Positions 24,913 to 33,469 of a stretch of DNA of 64,000 nucleotides are shown here, one piece after another. The stretch's first letter is position 1. The number at the start of each line of letters is the position of its first letter. The notes beneath the pieces are model-generated. The model ran no database searches and was not told the origin of the DNA. It saw only the letters and a list, made by a program, of their open reading frames with translations. A program made the translations under genes and the position numbers. Source of the DNA: Fermentibacter sp963718745 [NCBI: Candidatus Fermentibacterota bacterium] (GTDB taxonomy: Bacteria > Fermentibacterota > Fermentibacteria > Fermentibacterales); assembly GCA_963718745.1 (NCBI GenBank), contig OY970370.1, positions 992,001 through 1,056,000 of the forward strand. Reading direction: 5' to 3'.

Positions 24913-25368
24913 CTAGTCGAACTCTTCAGCGTTGAACATCACGCTGTAGAGCTCTTCGTACCGGAGCGCGTTGAACAGCTCGACCATCGCACCCATCGGC
25001 ACGCGCTGGTCGACGTTGAACACGATCACGTCCACGGACTTGTTCTGCTCGCGCCAGATGCGCTCGCTCAGGGTACGGAGCTGCTGGGGGACGTCGTGGA
25101 CCGGCATGTCGAAGTCGCCAATCCGCGCGACTATCTCGCTCTGGGGGTCCCCCGGGGTGATCTGCTTGATCCACACCCTGAGGGTGAGCGACTGCTTCCC
25201 CAGCTCCGACATCACCTCGGGATGGGCCTGCGGGAAGCGTATGCTCATCCCCCCCTCCTCCTTGAAGAGGGTGGTGCTCATGAAGAAGATGATCAGGATG
25301 AAGACGAGGTCGGCGGAAGTGCCCGTGTAGACCTTCGCCGCAGCTCTTATGCGTCGCTTGATCAGCAT
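24913..25368 (-). CDS. exbD: ExbD/TolR-family biopolymer transport protein (first)
   Basis: 151 residues. The N-terminal cytoplasmic segment is followed by the single span SADLVFILIIFFMSTTLF, which holds the proton-path Asp after TGTSA, then a periplasmic domain ending with the typical VDVIVFNVDQRVPMGAMVEL segment. Its ATG overlaps the stop of the second ExbD gene (TGATG). It is part of the ExbB-ExbD-ExbD-TonB set. Confidence 0.88.
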   Translation of the reverse strand: MLIKRRIRAAAKVYTGTSADLVFILIIFFMSTTLFKEEGGMSIRFPQAHPEVMSELGKQSLTLRVWIKQITPGDPQSEIVARIGDFDMPVHDVPQQLRTLSERIWREQNKSVDVIVFNVDQRVPMGAMVELFNALRYEELYSVMFNAEEFD

Positions 25369-26117
25369 CAGGCCCCACCCCCCGTTCTTTCCTGGATGGT
25401 TATCCCGGTACGGCTCACTCCGTTGCGGCGCAGCATGTCGAGAGCCTGTACCATTCCGTTGTAGTCACAGTCGGGGAAGAACTTGAGGATCACGACGAGT
25501 TCACTTTCCCTGACGACCGTTGCTATCTCTCCCTGCACGGCATCCGACAGCACGAGCGTATCTCCGAAGGCGACCTGCCCGAACAGCGGGTCGTCATCCA
25601 CGGAGATGCCTGAACCTATCAGGGTCCTCATCAGGCCGAGCCTGACCTGGGGCACGAGGTTCTCGCCCTCGATCGCCCTCTCGAGACTCGAGTAGGTGTC
25701 CTCCGGCAGGTCCATTGCAACCATGAGGTTGGCAAGGAGCCGGGATCTCGATGCGGATACCGCTTCAACTCTGTCTGAGGCCAGAATCCTTATCCCGGAA
25801 ACGAGCGAGTCGGATTCGAGACTGACGTCCTCGCCTGCCCGTGCCCTGCGGAGAGGTCCGCCCGGGGGGGCCTGGTCGATGAGGGCGACATACTCGTTCA
25901 GACCCCACTGCTTGACGGTCATCATCAGGCGGTTCGCCTCGTCGATGACAACCTCCTGTGTCTGCTCGTCCGGCTTCTTGGGCAGCCTGTAGGAGATGCC
26001 CTTCTGGACCTCGAAAGTGGTCGTGACGAGGAAGAAGATCAGCAACAGGAATCCGATGTCCGCCATTGAGGCTTCCGGAATATCCGCGCCTACGGCTGGT
26101 TTCTTCAGGATTCGCAT
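25368..26117 (-). CDS. exbD: ExbD/TolR-family biopolymer transport protein (second, long form)
   Basis: 249 residues, about 100 longer than a typical ExbD. The N-terminus has the family span EASMADIGFLLLIFFLVTTTF with the conserved Asp. A Lys/Glu-rich periplasmic start follows (KGISYRLPKKPDEQTQEV). The extra length is an insertion of about 90 residues in the periplasmic part (around residues 85-185), before a normal C-terminal strand pair (ELVVILKFFPDCDYNGMVQALDML). AAGGAG precedes the ATG. The two ExbD proteins probably form a heterodimer with ExbB, as in other FCB-group gene sets. Confidence 0.87.
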   Translation of the reverse strand: MRILKKPAVGADIPEASMADIGFLLLIFFLVTTTFEVQKGISYRLPKKPDEQTQEVVIDEANRLMMTVKQWGLNEYVALIDQAPPGGPLRRARAGEDVSLESDSLVSGIRILASDRVEAVSASRSRLLANLMVAMDLPEDTYSSLERAIEGENLVPQVRLGLMRTLIGSGISVDDDPLFGQVAFGDTLVLSDAVQGEIATVVRESELVVILKFFPDCDYNGMVQALDMLRRNGVSRTGITIQERTGGGA

Positions 26118-26128
26118 CCGATCTCCTT

Positions 26129-26947
26129 CTAGAGCTTCTTGAGCAGTTCCATGTCAGAGAGTGTATCGATGAGGAAGCTGCTGGCCTCCTCCATGTCGAC
26201 AACGTACCTGCCTATCAGGGAGACGTACCAGTTGTACGCGAGCTGGACCGGGATGGCGATTATCAGACCGGCTGCGGTCGTGATGAGGGCCTCCTGGATA
26301 CCGCTGGCGACGAGGCTGGCCTCGACGTTCTTGGCCGCGGCGATCGCGCCGAAGGCGTTGATCATGCCCGAGACCGTGCCGAGGAAGCCGAGCATCGGGG
26401 CCACCACCACGACGGATGCCATGATGATCAGACCCTTCTCGAGGAAGGACATCTCGACCTGGGCAGCCGTCTCGATACCCTTCTCGACGGCCTCCAGGCC
26501 CTTGTCGCGCCGGAGCAGGCCGGCCCTCAGTATGGATGCGACGGGGCCGCGTGTGCGGTCGCAGAGTTCCTCGGCGCCCTTGTGATCGCCCTTGCGGATG
26601 TATCCGCCGAGCTGATCGAGCAGGGTGCCCTGGTTTATCTTGCACTTGCGAAGGGTGATGAACCTCTCGATCCCCACCGCGACGCCGATGATCGCGCTGA
26701 GGAGCAGAGGCCACATGAAGATGCCGCCCGCGATGAACAGGTCCTTGAGGTCCATCGCTGCGTTCTGCGGCCTTTCTATGTCTTCACCCTCCGGCGCTTC
26801 GACGGCGTCCGCCGGAGGAGTCACTGGCTCTACTGGTTCCTCGACCTGTGTCGTGGTGTCGACGGGGGCCGGCGCGGTCGTATCTGCCGGTGCCTGTGCC
26901 CAGGAAGCAGCAGCCAGCATGAGGACTGCCAAGAGAATGTTACGCAT
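26129..26947 (-). CDS. exbB: MotA/TolQ/ExbB proton channel protein
   Basis: 272 residues. A cleavable signal peptide (ILLAVLMLAAASWAQA) and a Pro/Thr/Glu linker of about 50 residues precede the channel, an arrangement common in FCB-group ExbB. Three membrane spans follow (GGIFMWPLLLSAIIGVAVG; the pore helix MLGFLGTVSGMINAF; and ALITTAAGLIIAIPVQLAYN) with the family GTVxGM and TAAGL signatures. It powers the TonB receptor. The ATG is favoured over an upstream TTG by a GGAG 9 nt before it. Confidence 0.92.
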   Translation of the reverse strand: MRNILLAVLMLAAASWAQAPADTTAPAPVDTTTQVEEPVEPVTPPADAVEAPEGEDIERPQNAAMDLKDLFIAGGIFMWPLLLSAIIGVAVGIERFITLRKCKINQGTLLDQLGGYIRKGDHKGAEELCDRTRGPVASILRAGLLRRDKGLEAVEKGIETAAQVEMSFLEKGLIIMASVVVVAPMLGFLGTVSGMINAFGAIAAAKNVEASLVASGIQEALITTAAGLIIAIPVQLAYNWYVSLIGRYVVDMEEASSFLIDTLSDMELLKKL

Positions 26948-26973
26948 GAGGAACAACTCCTTGTGGCTCGGTT

Positions 26974-26999
26974 GGGGCGGCCCCCCGCGGGGCCGCCCC
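26974..26999 (-). terminator. GC-rich hairpin between the TonB receptor and exbB
   Basis: Perfect 11-bp stem GGGGCGGCCCC/GGGGCCGCCCC with a 4-nt loop and no T tract. ExbB has little room for its own promoter behind it, so the hairpin probably causes partial termination or protects the receptor message, giving less exbB than receptor transcript. Confidence 0.5.
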
Positions 27000-27022
27000 G
27001 ATGATTTCTATGACTTCCTAAC

Positions 27023-29716
27023 CTACCACTCCAGCCCGAATCCGAACCTGATCATCCTGGGGCGTGAGTAGACGTACGGGTCGTGCAGCGAACCGCCCGG
27101 ATCGTGATCGGGCCTGCCATCGCCGTCCTGGTCCGCATCGTACCAGGCTATGTCGCTGATGGTGGTGATGTTCCTGCGATCGAACACGTTGAGCACCCAG
27201 CAGTAGACATCGAGCGTCAGAGGGCCGGCCCATATGGTGCGGTTGACTCTGACGTCGGTATCCAGCGTCCAGGGGTAGCGGTGACCGTTGATCTGAGGAG
27301 AGGCCGTTCCCTGGCTGGACTGGGTGTAGGGGAACCCGGAACCGTAGTTGAAGACGACCGAAGTGCCGAAGCCTTCGAGAATCGGGTAGTCGCCGATCCT
27401 GGGGCCTTCGCCCTGGGGGATCCTGAAGTCGAGGTCGGCGTTGAAGGAGTGCCTCTGGTCCCAGTCCAGGTAGGACTCGCGCTTGGGGACGACCCAGCCG
27501 GACCAGAGATAGGAGTAGTTCTGGGTCGCGCCGGAGGACTTGCCCTTCGCGACCTGGTAGGTGTAGCTGGCGCTGGCCGAGAAGAAGCCTGTGGGACGGC
27601 GCATGAGAGTGAACTCCGCTCCGCGGACGTTTCCGAAGTCGCCGTTGATGAAACGATCGTAGGAGTCGACTGCGCTGTAGAAGTTCTTCTCGGTGTCGAC
27701 GAGACCCGTGATGTCCTTGTAGAAGCCGGTGACGTCCAGCAGCGTGTAGTCGTCGAACTGGTGCTTGACGCCGACTTCGTAGGCTATCGTCTGCTCGGGT
27801 TCGAGGTCGACGTTGCCGATCAGCGGGAAGGCGCCTGACAGGTCATAGGAGGAGCCGTTGTAGAGCCTGTCGAGCATGGGCATCTGGAAGTAGTGGCCGT
27901 ACGTGAAGTGCAGCACGTCGCGTTCGGTGATGGGGTGGGAGAAGCCGACGCGCGGGCTGAGATGGTATTTCATCGGCACTTCGATGGGGTTGATGATGTG
28001 ATCCGGGTCGCCCGGGGTGGTGCCGGGCATGACGGGGTTGGACGGATCAGCCGGATACTCGTCGAAGTTGGGATCGAAGTAGTCGAACCTGATACCGGCA
28101 TTCACGACCATGCCGCGGTATTCCATCTTGTCCTGGAAGTAGACCGCGCCGGAGTTGGGGAAGGCGTGGTAGCGGTTGAGGTAGATGTTACCGCCCGAGG
28201 CGGTGTCCACGCTGTAGTCGAACACATCGTAGTAGCGGCCTTCGAGGCCCGCCTTGAGCTGGTGCTGCTGGTTGACCTGGCTCGTTATGTCGAAGCGCAT
28301 CGATGCCGTCGCGCTCCGGGTGTCGCCCCAGGCCATCCTGCTTGCGCCATCGCGGTAGAAGCCGTCGGGGTCGATGGTCCTGGAAGGCGTGTAGGCAAGC
28401 CAGTCCTCGGGGGTCCAGTCCTCGCCCAGCCAGGACATGTCGCTATTGCGGATCTTGTAGCTGAACTCGGAAACGTACTGGTTGACCTTGAGCTCCATGA
28501 AGGTCGCGTCGCTCAGGGTCTGGGTCAGGCCCACGCCATAGCTTGTGTTCAGCCAGAAGCGGGTCGGGAGGCCGAACCTGATGTCCTCGCCACAGGTCGT
28601 GTCGCCCTCGGCGATGTAGGGAGTCTCGAACCTGCTCCAGGCCCAGTCCGACCAGCCGCCGGTCCTGTCCATCACGTACCCGGTGAAGTTGATCTTTGTG
28701 CGGGGGGTGGGTCTGATGGTCAGCTTGGCGTTGCCGGAGAGCTGGGTCGACCAGCCGTTGAACTGGTACTGGTAGCGGTTTTCCTCGCCACCGCCGATCT
28801 CGAGGAACTCTCCGGAGAGGAAGAGCCTCACGTCGCCGGGAACGCGGACGCCCATCGCGGGTAGAAGGTAGCTGGTGATGGGCTCGGGGCCGCCGATCGC
28901 GGCCTCGGCGTTGAGCCGGGCTTCGGAGAAGGGGCCCGCGTCGCCGCGGTTGGACTGCCAGGTCCAGTCGTCGGCTGCGCCGAGCGCCTGCCAGTCGTTG
29001 CCGCTGACTTCGAGCTCACCCGTGTAGGAGTTGCCGCCTTCGCGGGTGATGATCTGGACGATGCCGGACTGCGCGTTGCCGTACTCGGCTCCGAAGCCGC
29101 CGGTCATGACCGAGGTCTCGGACACGGCGGACATCGGGATGTCCGAGTTGAAGGTGTTCGTGGTGGCATCCTGCTGAGCCACGCCGTCGACGAGGTACGC
29201 GACCTCGCCCGTGCGGCCGCCGCGCATGTGGAGACCGCCGCGGTCGGTGGCTCCGGCCTGGCGGTTGACGACATCCTGGATGCCGGCGACGGGCAGCGTC
29301 TTGATCTCGTCACGGCCCACGACATGCATCGAGGACGTTATGTCCCTGAGGATCATGCCGCGCTGGTCCGTGACCTGGATTACCGTGCTGCCGACCGTGG
29401 TGATGTTCAGGACGAAGTCCATCCGCGTGGTGAGGTCGGCGCTGACCGAGACGCCGTTGGCCGTGGAGCTCGCCATGCCGACCATGTTGGCGGCGAGGTT
29501 GTAGCTCCCGGGCTCGAGGTTGATGATGAAGAACTCTCCGTTGGCGTCCGTCATCGCGCCGAACGAGGTTCCGACGATCATGACCGTTGCGCCGATGAGA
29601 GGATTGCCGGAAGTGTCAGTGACCCTCCCTGCAATCTTGCCGGTGGTACCTGCGCCGGCGACCAGCGCGAGGCACAGGACCAGAGCGGCGGTTATAGCCG
29701 TAGCCCTTCCTAGCAC
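27023..29716 (-). CDS. TonB-dependent receptor with carboxypeptidase-regulatory domain
   Basis: Outer-membrane active transporter of 897 residues. A signal peptide (AITAALVLCLALVAGAG) is followed by a carboxypeptidase-regulatory-like beta-sandwich (GKIAGRVTDTSGNPLIGATV, about residues 26-110). The plug follows (DEIKTLPVAGIQDVVNRQAG, LHMRGGRTGEVAYLVDGV, GGFGAEYGNAQSGIVQI), and then a 22-strand-type barrel ends in a C-terminal aromatic (FGFGLEW). The substrate is unknown; the domain order is that of SusC/CirA-like and FCB receptors. The start is a GTG with AAAGGAG upstream; a GTG at 29788 is an alternative. Two tiny ORFs overlap each other and this start. Confidence 0.88.
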   Translation of the reverse strand: MLGRATAITAALVLCLALVAGAGTTGKIAGRVTDTSGNPLIGATVMIVGTSFGAMTDANGEFFIINLEPGSYNLAANMVGMASSTANGVSVSADLTTRMDFVLNITTVGSTVIQVTDQRGMILRDITSSMHVVGRDEIKTLPVAGIQDVVNRQAGATDRGGLHMRGGRTGEVAYLVDGVAQQDATTNTFNSDIPMSAVSETSVMTGGFGAEYGNAQSGIVQIITREGGNSYTGELEVSGNDWQALGAADDWTWQSNRGDAGPFSEARLNAEAAIGGPEPITSYLLPAMGVRVPGDVRLFLSGEFLEIGGGEENRYQYQFNGWSTQLSGNAKLTIRPTPRTKINFTGYVMDRTGGWSDWAWSRFETPYIAEGDTTCGEDIRFGLPTRFWLNTSYGVGLTQTLSDATFMELKVNQYVSEFSYKIRNSDMSWLGEDWTPEDWLAYTPSRTIDPDGFYRDGASRMAWGDTRSATASMRFDITSQVNQQHQLKAGLEGRYYDVFDYSVDTASGGNIYLNRYHAFPNSGAVYFQDKMEYRGMVVNAGIRFDYFDPNFDEYPADPSNPVMPGTTPGDPDHIINPIEVPMKYHLSPRVGFSHPITERDVLHFTYGHYFQMPMLDRLYNGSSYDLSGAFPLIGNVDLEPEQTIAYEVGVKHQFDDYTLLDVTGFYKDITGLVDTEKNFYSAVDSYDRFINGDFGNVRGAEFTLMRRPTGFFSASASYTYQVAKGKSSGATQNYSYLWSGWVVPKRESYLDWDQRHSFNADLDFRIPQGEGPRIGDYPILEGFGTSVVFNYGSGFPYTQSSQGTASPQINGHRYPWTLDTDVRVNRTIWAGPLTLDVYCWVLNVFDRRNITTISDIAWYDADQDGDGRPDHDPGGSLHDPYVYSRPRMIRFGFGLEW

Positions 29717-29763
29717 CGTGTACGCTCCTTTCCTTTCTTGGGAGACGTTGCTCTTTCCTTCAT
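29710..29763 (-). CDS. candidate 17-residue leader ORF 2 upstream of the TonB receptor
   Basis: Encodes MKERATSPKKGKERTRC, strongly basic. Its ATG overlaps the stop of leader ORF 1 (AATGA) and its TAG stop overlaps the receptor's GTG start (GTGCTAG). Too short for coding statistics; the support is the overlap geometry alone. Confidence 0.35.
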   Translation of the reverse strand: MKERATSPKKGKERTRC

Positions 29764-29816
29764 TCCTCACGTCCGGCGCTCCCTTCACCCCCTGAGATGA
29801 ACCGCCGGACCCACAT
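29760..29816 (-). CDS. candidate 18-residue leader ORF 1 upstream of the TonB receptor
   Basis: Encodes MWVRRFISGGEGSAGREE. AAGGAG lies 6 nt before its ATG, an ideal ribosome-binding site, and it begins about 70 nt after the predicted transcription start. It ends in an overlap with leader ORF 2. Confidence 0.4.
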   Translation of the reverse strand: MWVRRFISGGEGSAGREE

Positions 29817-29895
29817 ACGTAACTCCTTGTTCTATTGCCCCGTAACGTCCGTCCTCCGAAGGGCGGACTTCACCTGTATTCCCTCTCTGAAAGCG

Positions 29896-29924
29896 AGAAT
29901 ACCCGCGGTTCCGACGCGTGTCAA
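29896..29924 (-). promoter_or_regulatory. consensus promoter of the TonB receptor-exbB-exbD-tonB cluster
   Basis: Minus-strand TTGACA, 17-nt spacer, TATTCT. The predicted leader to the receptor start is about 170 nt. It contains a small hairpin with a CTTCGG loop (around 29850-29872) and the two leader ORFs. No known riboswitch fold was recognised. Confidence 0.65.
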
Positions 29925-29945
29925 GCATTCCGGGGAGCCTCGTTT

Positions 29946-30602
29946 TCACCCGTTCAGACCCAGCAGGACGGGGATCGTCGGAAGCCATTCGAAGAGCAGG
30001 AACTGGGCCTGCCCGATGAGGAGGCTGATCCTCGCCATCACCGTGTAGCCGAAGCTCGCTCCGAAGGCGACCATGAGTATCGTGATCCCCACGTTGGCGG
30101 CCCCCCCGACAACGCCTCTGTGGGCCTTGGAGAAGAAGAAGTAGACGAGTCCGCAGACGACTCCCACGACGAGGACGAGGTTGTTCAGGAAGCCGGCCGT
30201 ACCTATTCCGGAGAGGGGCACGATGGTCCCCTCGACCTGGCTCAGGCAGTTCGTCTGCAGCGTGCTTACGAGCCCGAGACCCGCCCCGGTGCCGACTATC
30301 ATCGCGAGCGCGAGCCTGGAGAGGCCTGCGACCCTGGGGACCAGCCTCGCCAGCATGAACAGTGCGAAGACTCCGGGGATGATCATGAAGAGGTCCGGAG
30401 TCCCGTCGCCTGCGCCTGTGATCTCGTTCCAGAAGTTGGGGATGAGCACGTTGAAGATGGTGTAGATGAGCCAGTAGCCGGCACTCATGCCGACGAAGAG
30501 GTGCTCCGCGAACTTGTAGAAAGGATTGTCCTTGTACAGGAAGCTGTAGAGCATCAGCGTGAGCAATGCTCCGAGCCAGATCCCGGCAGTCTCCCAGTTC
30601 AC
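29946..30602 (-). CDS. membrane protein of the GlmL-associated cluster (about 6 spans)
   Basis: 218 residues, nearly all hydrophobic, with about six membrane spans. Examples are WLGALLTLMLYSFLY, LFMIIPGVFALFMLARLV, FLNNLVLVVGVVCGLVYFFF and VGITILMVAFGASFGYTVM. A conserved-looking DNPFYKFAEHLFVGMSAGYWL segment follows the first span. No family name is recognised. The GTG start overlaps the upstream gene as GTGA. Being the last gene of a run of four coupled membrane-protein genes, it is probably a subunit of one complex with them. Confidence 0.75.
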   Translation of the reverse strand: MNWETAGIWLGALLTLMLYSFLYKDNPFYKFAEHLFVGMSAGYWLIYTIFNVLIPNFWNEITGAGDGTPDLFMIIPGVFALFMLARLVPRVAGLSRLALAMIVGTGAGLGLVSTLQTNCLSQVEGTIVPLSGIGTAGFLNNLVLVVGVVCGLVYFFFSKAHRGVVGGAANVGITILMVAFGASFGYTVMARISLLIGQAQFLLFEWLPTIPVLLGLNG

Positions 30603-31459
30603 CTGGCCGCCCCCTTCCTGCCCTTGTGGACGGTGAGGTACGTGATGTTCCCCAGGACGATGAAGAACATTATCACGAGGTGGGCAATGGACTGCGCAGC
30701 CATGCCCGGCGTCGCCGTTCCCGGCGGAGCGCCCACGGTGCCTTCCCTGACCATGGTCTCATAGTCGGCGGCACCCTTGAGACCGCCGAGCAGGCCGACC
30801 ATCTGCCCCGCACCGAGGTAGGGGTAGAACTCGGGCGCGCTGACGGCCGTGCAGCCGCCTCCCACGGGCACGCCGAACCTGTCGCCCGCCATCATCACCC
30901 AGGCATGGATGCCGGGGTCGCCTGCGGAGAGGCTGATCACAAGGTCGATGTCGCGAAGGCTCTGGATCCTCCGCAGCATGGGGATGGAGTCGTACGACAC
31001 CCCGTCCCGGTCCTGGGGGAACACGGCCTGTATCGAGCTGCCCATCCTGACGACGGACACCCCTGCGCCAACAGTGTATCCGAGGTTCACCCAGTCGCCG
31101 TACTGCTCCTTGCCGAGGCTGTCTCCGACCGACGTCAGCACTTCCTGGCAGAGGCTCGCTCCCTGGGGCCAGAGAGCCGTCGCTATCACCTTGTGGCCGT
31201 TGGTGAAGAGGTGCTGGGACATGGCGACGGCCATGGGCTGGAGTTCGGGCATGGTCGAAGGATCGTAGTCGAAGCTCACGAGCACGACCGATCCCTCCGG
31301 AAGGGAGTCGACGAAATCGAACATGTGCCGGCTCGGTCCGGTGCCAACCGGTATGGGGAAGTCGAGTCTGAACGCGAGAGGGACGAACACGGAGAGCGCC
31401 ATCAGGACGTAGATGACCCTCCTGTCGACCCTGTCCAGCCTTTCGAGAAACTTCCTCAT
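30599..31459 (-). CDS. membrane-anchored protein of the GlmL-associated cluster
   Basis: 286 residues. An N-terminal span (VIYVLMALSVFVPLAFRL) and a C-terminal span (IAHLVIMFFIVLGNITYLTV) bracket a domain of about 200 residues. That domain has an alpha/beta texture (GSVVLVSFDYDPSTMPELQPMA as its first strand-helix; DIDLVISLSAGDPGIHAWVMM). It contains no motif I recognise; a GATase- or Rossmann-like fold is possible. If both spans are real, the domain is on the outer side. The ATG has GGAGG 6 nt upstream and overlaps the preceding stop (ATGA). Confidence 0.75.
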   Translation of the reverse strand: MRKFLERLDRVDRRVIYVLMALSVFVPLAFRLDFPIPVGTGPSRHMFDFVDSLPEGSVVLVSFDYDPSTMPELQPMAVAMSQHLFTNGHKVIATALWPQGASLCQEVLTSVGDSLGKEQYGDWVNLGYTVGAGVSVVRMGSSIQAVFPQDRDGVSYDSIPMLRRIQSLRDIDLVISLSAGDPGIHAWVMMAGDRFGVPVGGGCTAVSAPEFYPYLGAGQMVGLLGGLKGAADYETMVREGTVGAPPGTATPGMAAQSIAHLVIMFFIVLGNITYLTVHKGRKGAAR

Positions 31460-32115
31460 TCGGCACCTCCGAGATAGCTCCGCTCGATCCCGAAGATCAT
31501 GCGGAGCGAGGTTGCCACCACTCCGAGCGCGGCTCCTATCATCACTGCCCTCTGTCCGGCCATGTTCGGCACCTGCATCAGCCATTCGGCGACATCGGAG
31601 ACCAGGCTGGGATGGGCGCCTTCGGCCGCTCCCGGGATGAGCCTCCAGATCAGATCGCCAATCGGGACCCGGCCGAGCATGACGATGAAGGCCGACACGA
31701 GCAGCAGCGTCGCCCTCCAGTTGGACGAGCGGAAGGCCCTGAACGCGGCCGAGGCCACGAAGAAGGCCAGCAGGCTGAACATCGTGGCGCCCATCGGCAC
31801 CACCATGTTCTGGAACATGAAGTCGAAGGGTCTCGCCTCCTCGACCCCGTAGACGACTCCGGTCCCCACCATCGCGAAGAAGCCTGCCAGCACCACGGGG
31901 CTGTACTGCCAGTTCTTCGACTTGTTCGAGATCTTCATCAGGTGGACCTGCACGAGGTTGACCACTCCGAGGAAGATGGCGGCGGATGCGACTATCATGT
32001 ACCAGTCCGTGAGCCCCTCGCCCATCGTGGATATGGGTGCATGAGGTATGAAGAAGTGCAGGATCATCAGGATCCCGCAGAGGAAGGTAACCAGAAGCGG
32101 CAGAAAGAGCCTCAT
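31456..32115 (-). CDS. membrane protein of the GlmL-associated cluster (about 6 spans)
   Basis: 219 residues with about six hydrophobic spans, including LFLPLLVTFLCGILMILHFFIP, WYMIVASAAIFLGVVNLVQVHL and MFSLLAFFVASAAFRAF. A short polar loop NKSKNWQYS follows the second. No family assignment. GGAGGGG precedes the ATG, and the stop overlaps the next gene of the cluster. Coupled gene order suggests a fixed stoichiometry with its neighbours. Confidence 0.75.
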   Translation of the reverse strand: MRLFLPLLVTFLCGILMILHFFIPHAPISTMGEGLTDWYMIVASAAIFLGVVNLVQVHLMKISNKSKNWQYSPVVLAGFFAMVGTGVVYGVEEARPFDFMFQNMVVPMGATMFSLLAFFVASAAFRAFRSSNWRATLLLVSAFIVMLGRVPIGDLIWRLIPGAAEGAHPSLVSDVAEWLMQVPNMAGQRAVMIGAALGVVATSLRMIFGIERSYLGGAE

Positions 32116-32126
32116 ATCACCCCTCC

Positions 32127-33365
32127 CTACTCGACATGGCAGAGGAACCGGATGAAGCCTGCCACCCTGCCGGCGGGCTCCCACCAGTTCCCGGCCGTGG
32201 CCGCGAGGACCCCGACGACTATCAGGATCATTATCACCAGTTTGGCCGCATCCTGACCCTTCAGGCTCCCGAGCAGCTTGGGCTCCCGGGAGAGGTAGGC
32301 GCTGGCCGCGAAGAGCTCCTCGCCTATGAGGGTGTAGTCGCATGCGGCGATGAAGAAGGGCAGCTGGCTGACCATGGCGGTGCCTGCGATCTGTATGGCG
32401 CCTACGCTCTTGCCTGTCTCGGCAAGGATGAGGCTCTCGGCGTAGAACGTACCGAGCAGGAAGATGGCGGCAGGCCTCTGGCGGACCATGATCCCGTCGA
32501 CTCCCGCCGCGTATCCGAACTGGTCGTCGGTGAGGTAGTTGATGTTCTCGCGTCGGAAGGCGTCGGGCCGGCCGACCTGGAGGTAGGCCTCCTTCACGAC
32601 TTCCTGGGCAACGCTCATCACCACGCTGCGGGTGTTCGGAACCAGCAGGTTGGCGCCGTACTCGGCCGTCTTGGCGGCGACCCTGCCCAGAATCACCATG
32701 CTAGCTATCGTCTGGATGTCGTCCATGTCCATGATGCCAGGGATGTAGAGTACGGGGCGTCCCATCTCGGTAGCCCGTCCGACGGCGTCCTCCACCGCCG
32801 AGAGGCCGGCGATCTCCCTGATGAACAGCGGCCTGCCCCTTTTGCCCCTCTCGATGTACCAGAAGATGACAAGCGCGAGCAGGACGGTTATCACGAACAT
32901 CCCGACCCTGCCACCGTGGAACCACTGTGCCTCCGGGATGCCCCGGGCCTCCGCGCTCCGGCCGGCCGGGAATCCCCCGTACCAGGCCTCCAGGATGAAG
33001 GAGTAGGTCGAACCGTTCTCGAGTCCGCTCACGGTGAACGAGTCGGTCCCGGGGAGGATCCAGCCCTCCTCGTACTCCCCGCCTCCCTCCATCCGCACGA
33101 GCACACGGATGGAATCGGGCTGGACGCCGGCTTCGGCCATCGTCCAGTACAGGTCGAGAACTCCGCCTCCGTCGTTCGGGGCGTCGGCCGCCTCGAGCGA
33201 TACGAATGCGGCGATCCCCGGGGGGGCGGCCGCAATCGCTGAGTCGGGCTCCGACAGGACCTGCGCAGGTGGTGCATCCGTGGAATCCGGCGCCGGACCC
33301 GTCGTCTGGGCCGCGGCAACGGATGCCAGAAGCAACAGCGCAGGACAGAAGAGGTACAGCTTCAT
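32127..33365 (-). CDS. DUF6754-like membrane protein with fibronectin-type domain
   Basis: 412 residues. A signal peptide (LYLFCPALLLLASVAAAQ) is followed by a linker and a fibronectin III-like domain (about residues 50-140; LDLYWTMAEAGVQPDSIRVLV, YSFILEAWYGG). Next is a membrane span (VGMFVITVLLALVIFWYIERG) and a cytoplasmic alpha/beta domain (AEMGRPVLYIPG is here TEMGRPVLYIPG; FGYAAGVDGIMVRQRP; ESLILAETGKSVGAIQIAGT). A C-terminal span closes the protein. The last domain resembles what is catalogued as DUF6754, from memory and not verified. Start chosen at the ATG 6 nt after GGGAGG. Confidence 0.72.
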   Translation of the reverse strand: MKLYLFCPALLLLASVAAAQTTGPAPDSTDAPPAQVLSEPDSAIAAAPPGIAAFVSLEAADAPNDGGGVLDLYWTMAEAGVQPDSIRVLVRMEGGGEYEEGWILPGTDSFTVSGLENGSTYSFILEAWYGGFPAGRSAEARGIPEAQWFHGGRVGMFVITVLLALVIFWYIERGKRGRPLFIREIAGLSAVEDAVGRATEMGRPVLYIPGIMDMDDIQTIASMVILGRVAAKTAEYGANLLVPNTRSVVMSVAQEVVKEAYLQVGRPDAFRRENINYLTDDQFGYAAGVDGIMVRQRPAAIFLLGTFYAESLILAETGKSVGAIQIAGTAMVSQLPFFIAACDYTLIGEELFAASAYLSREPKLLGSLKGQDAAKLVIMILIVVGVLAATAGNWWEPAGRVAGFIRFLCHVE

Positions 33366-33411
33366 GCGCATCCTCCCATCCTGCAATGCGGAGCGATATC
33401 CGCGAATGCGG

Positions 33412-33437
33412 GGAAGGGGAGCCTTCGCCCCCCTTCC
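33412..33437 (-). terminator. hairpin between the barrel-sandwich gene and the DUF6754-like gene
   Basis: 8-bp stem GGAAGGGG/CCCCTTCC around a 10-nt loop, in a 104-nt intergenic gap. No T run. It may divide the cluster into two transcriptional parts. Confidence 0.45.
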
Positions 33438-33469
33438 GAAAACCTTCCGTCGCCGGGACGGTACATCCT

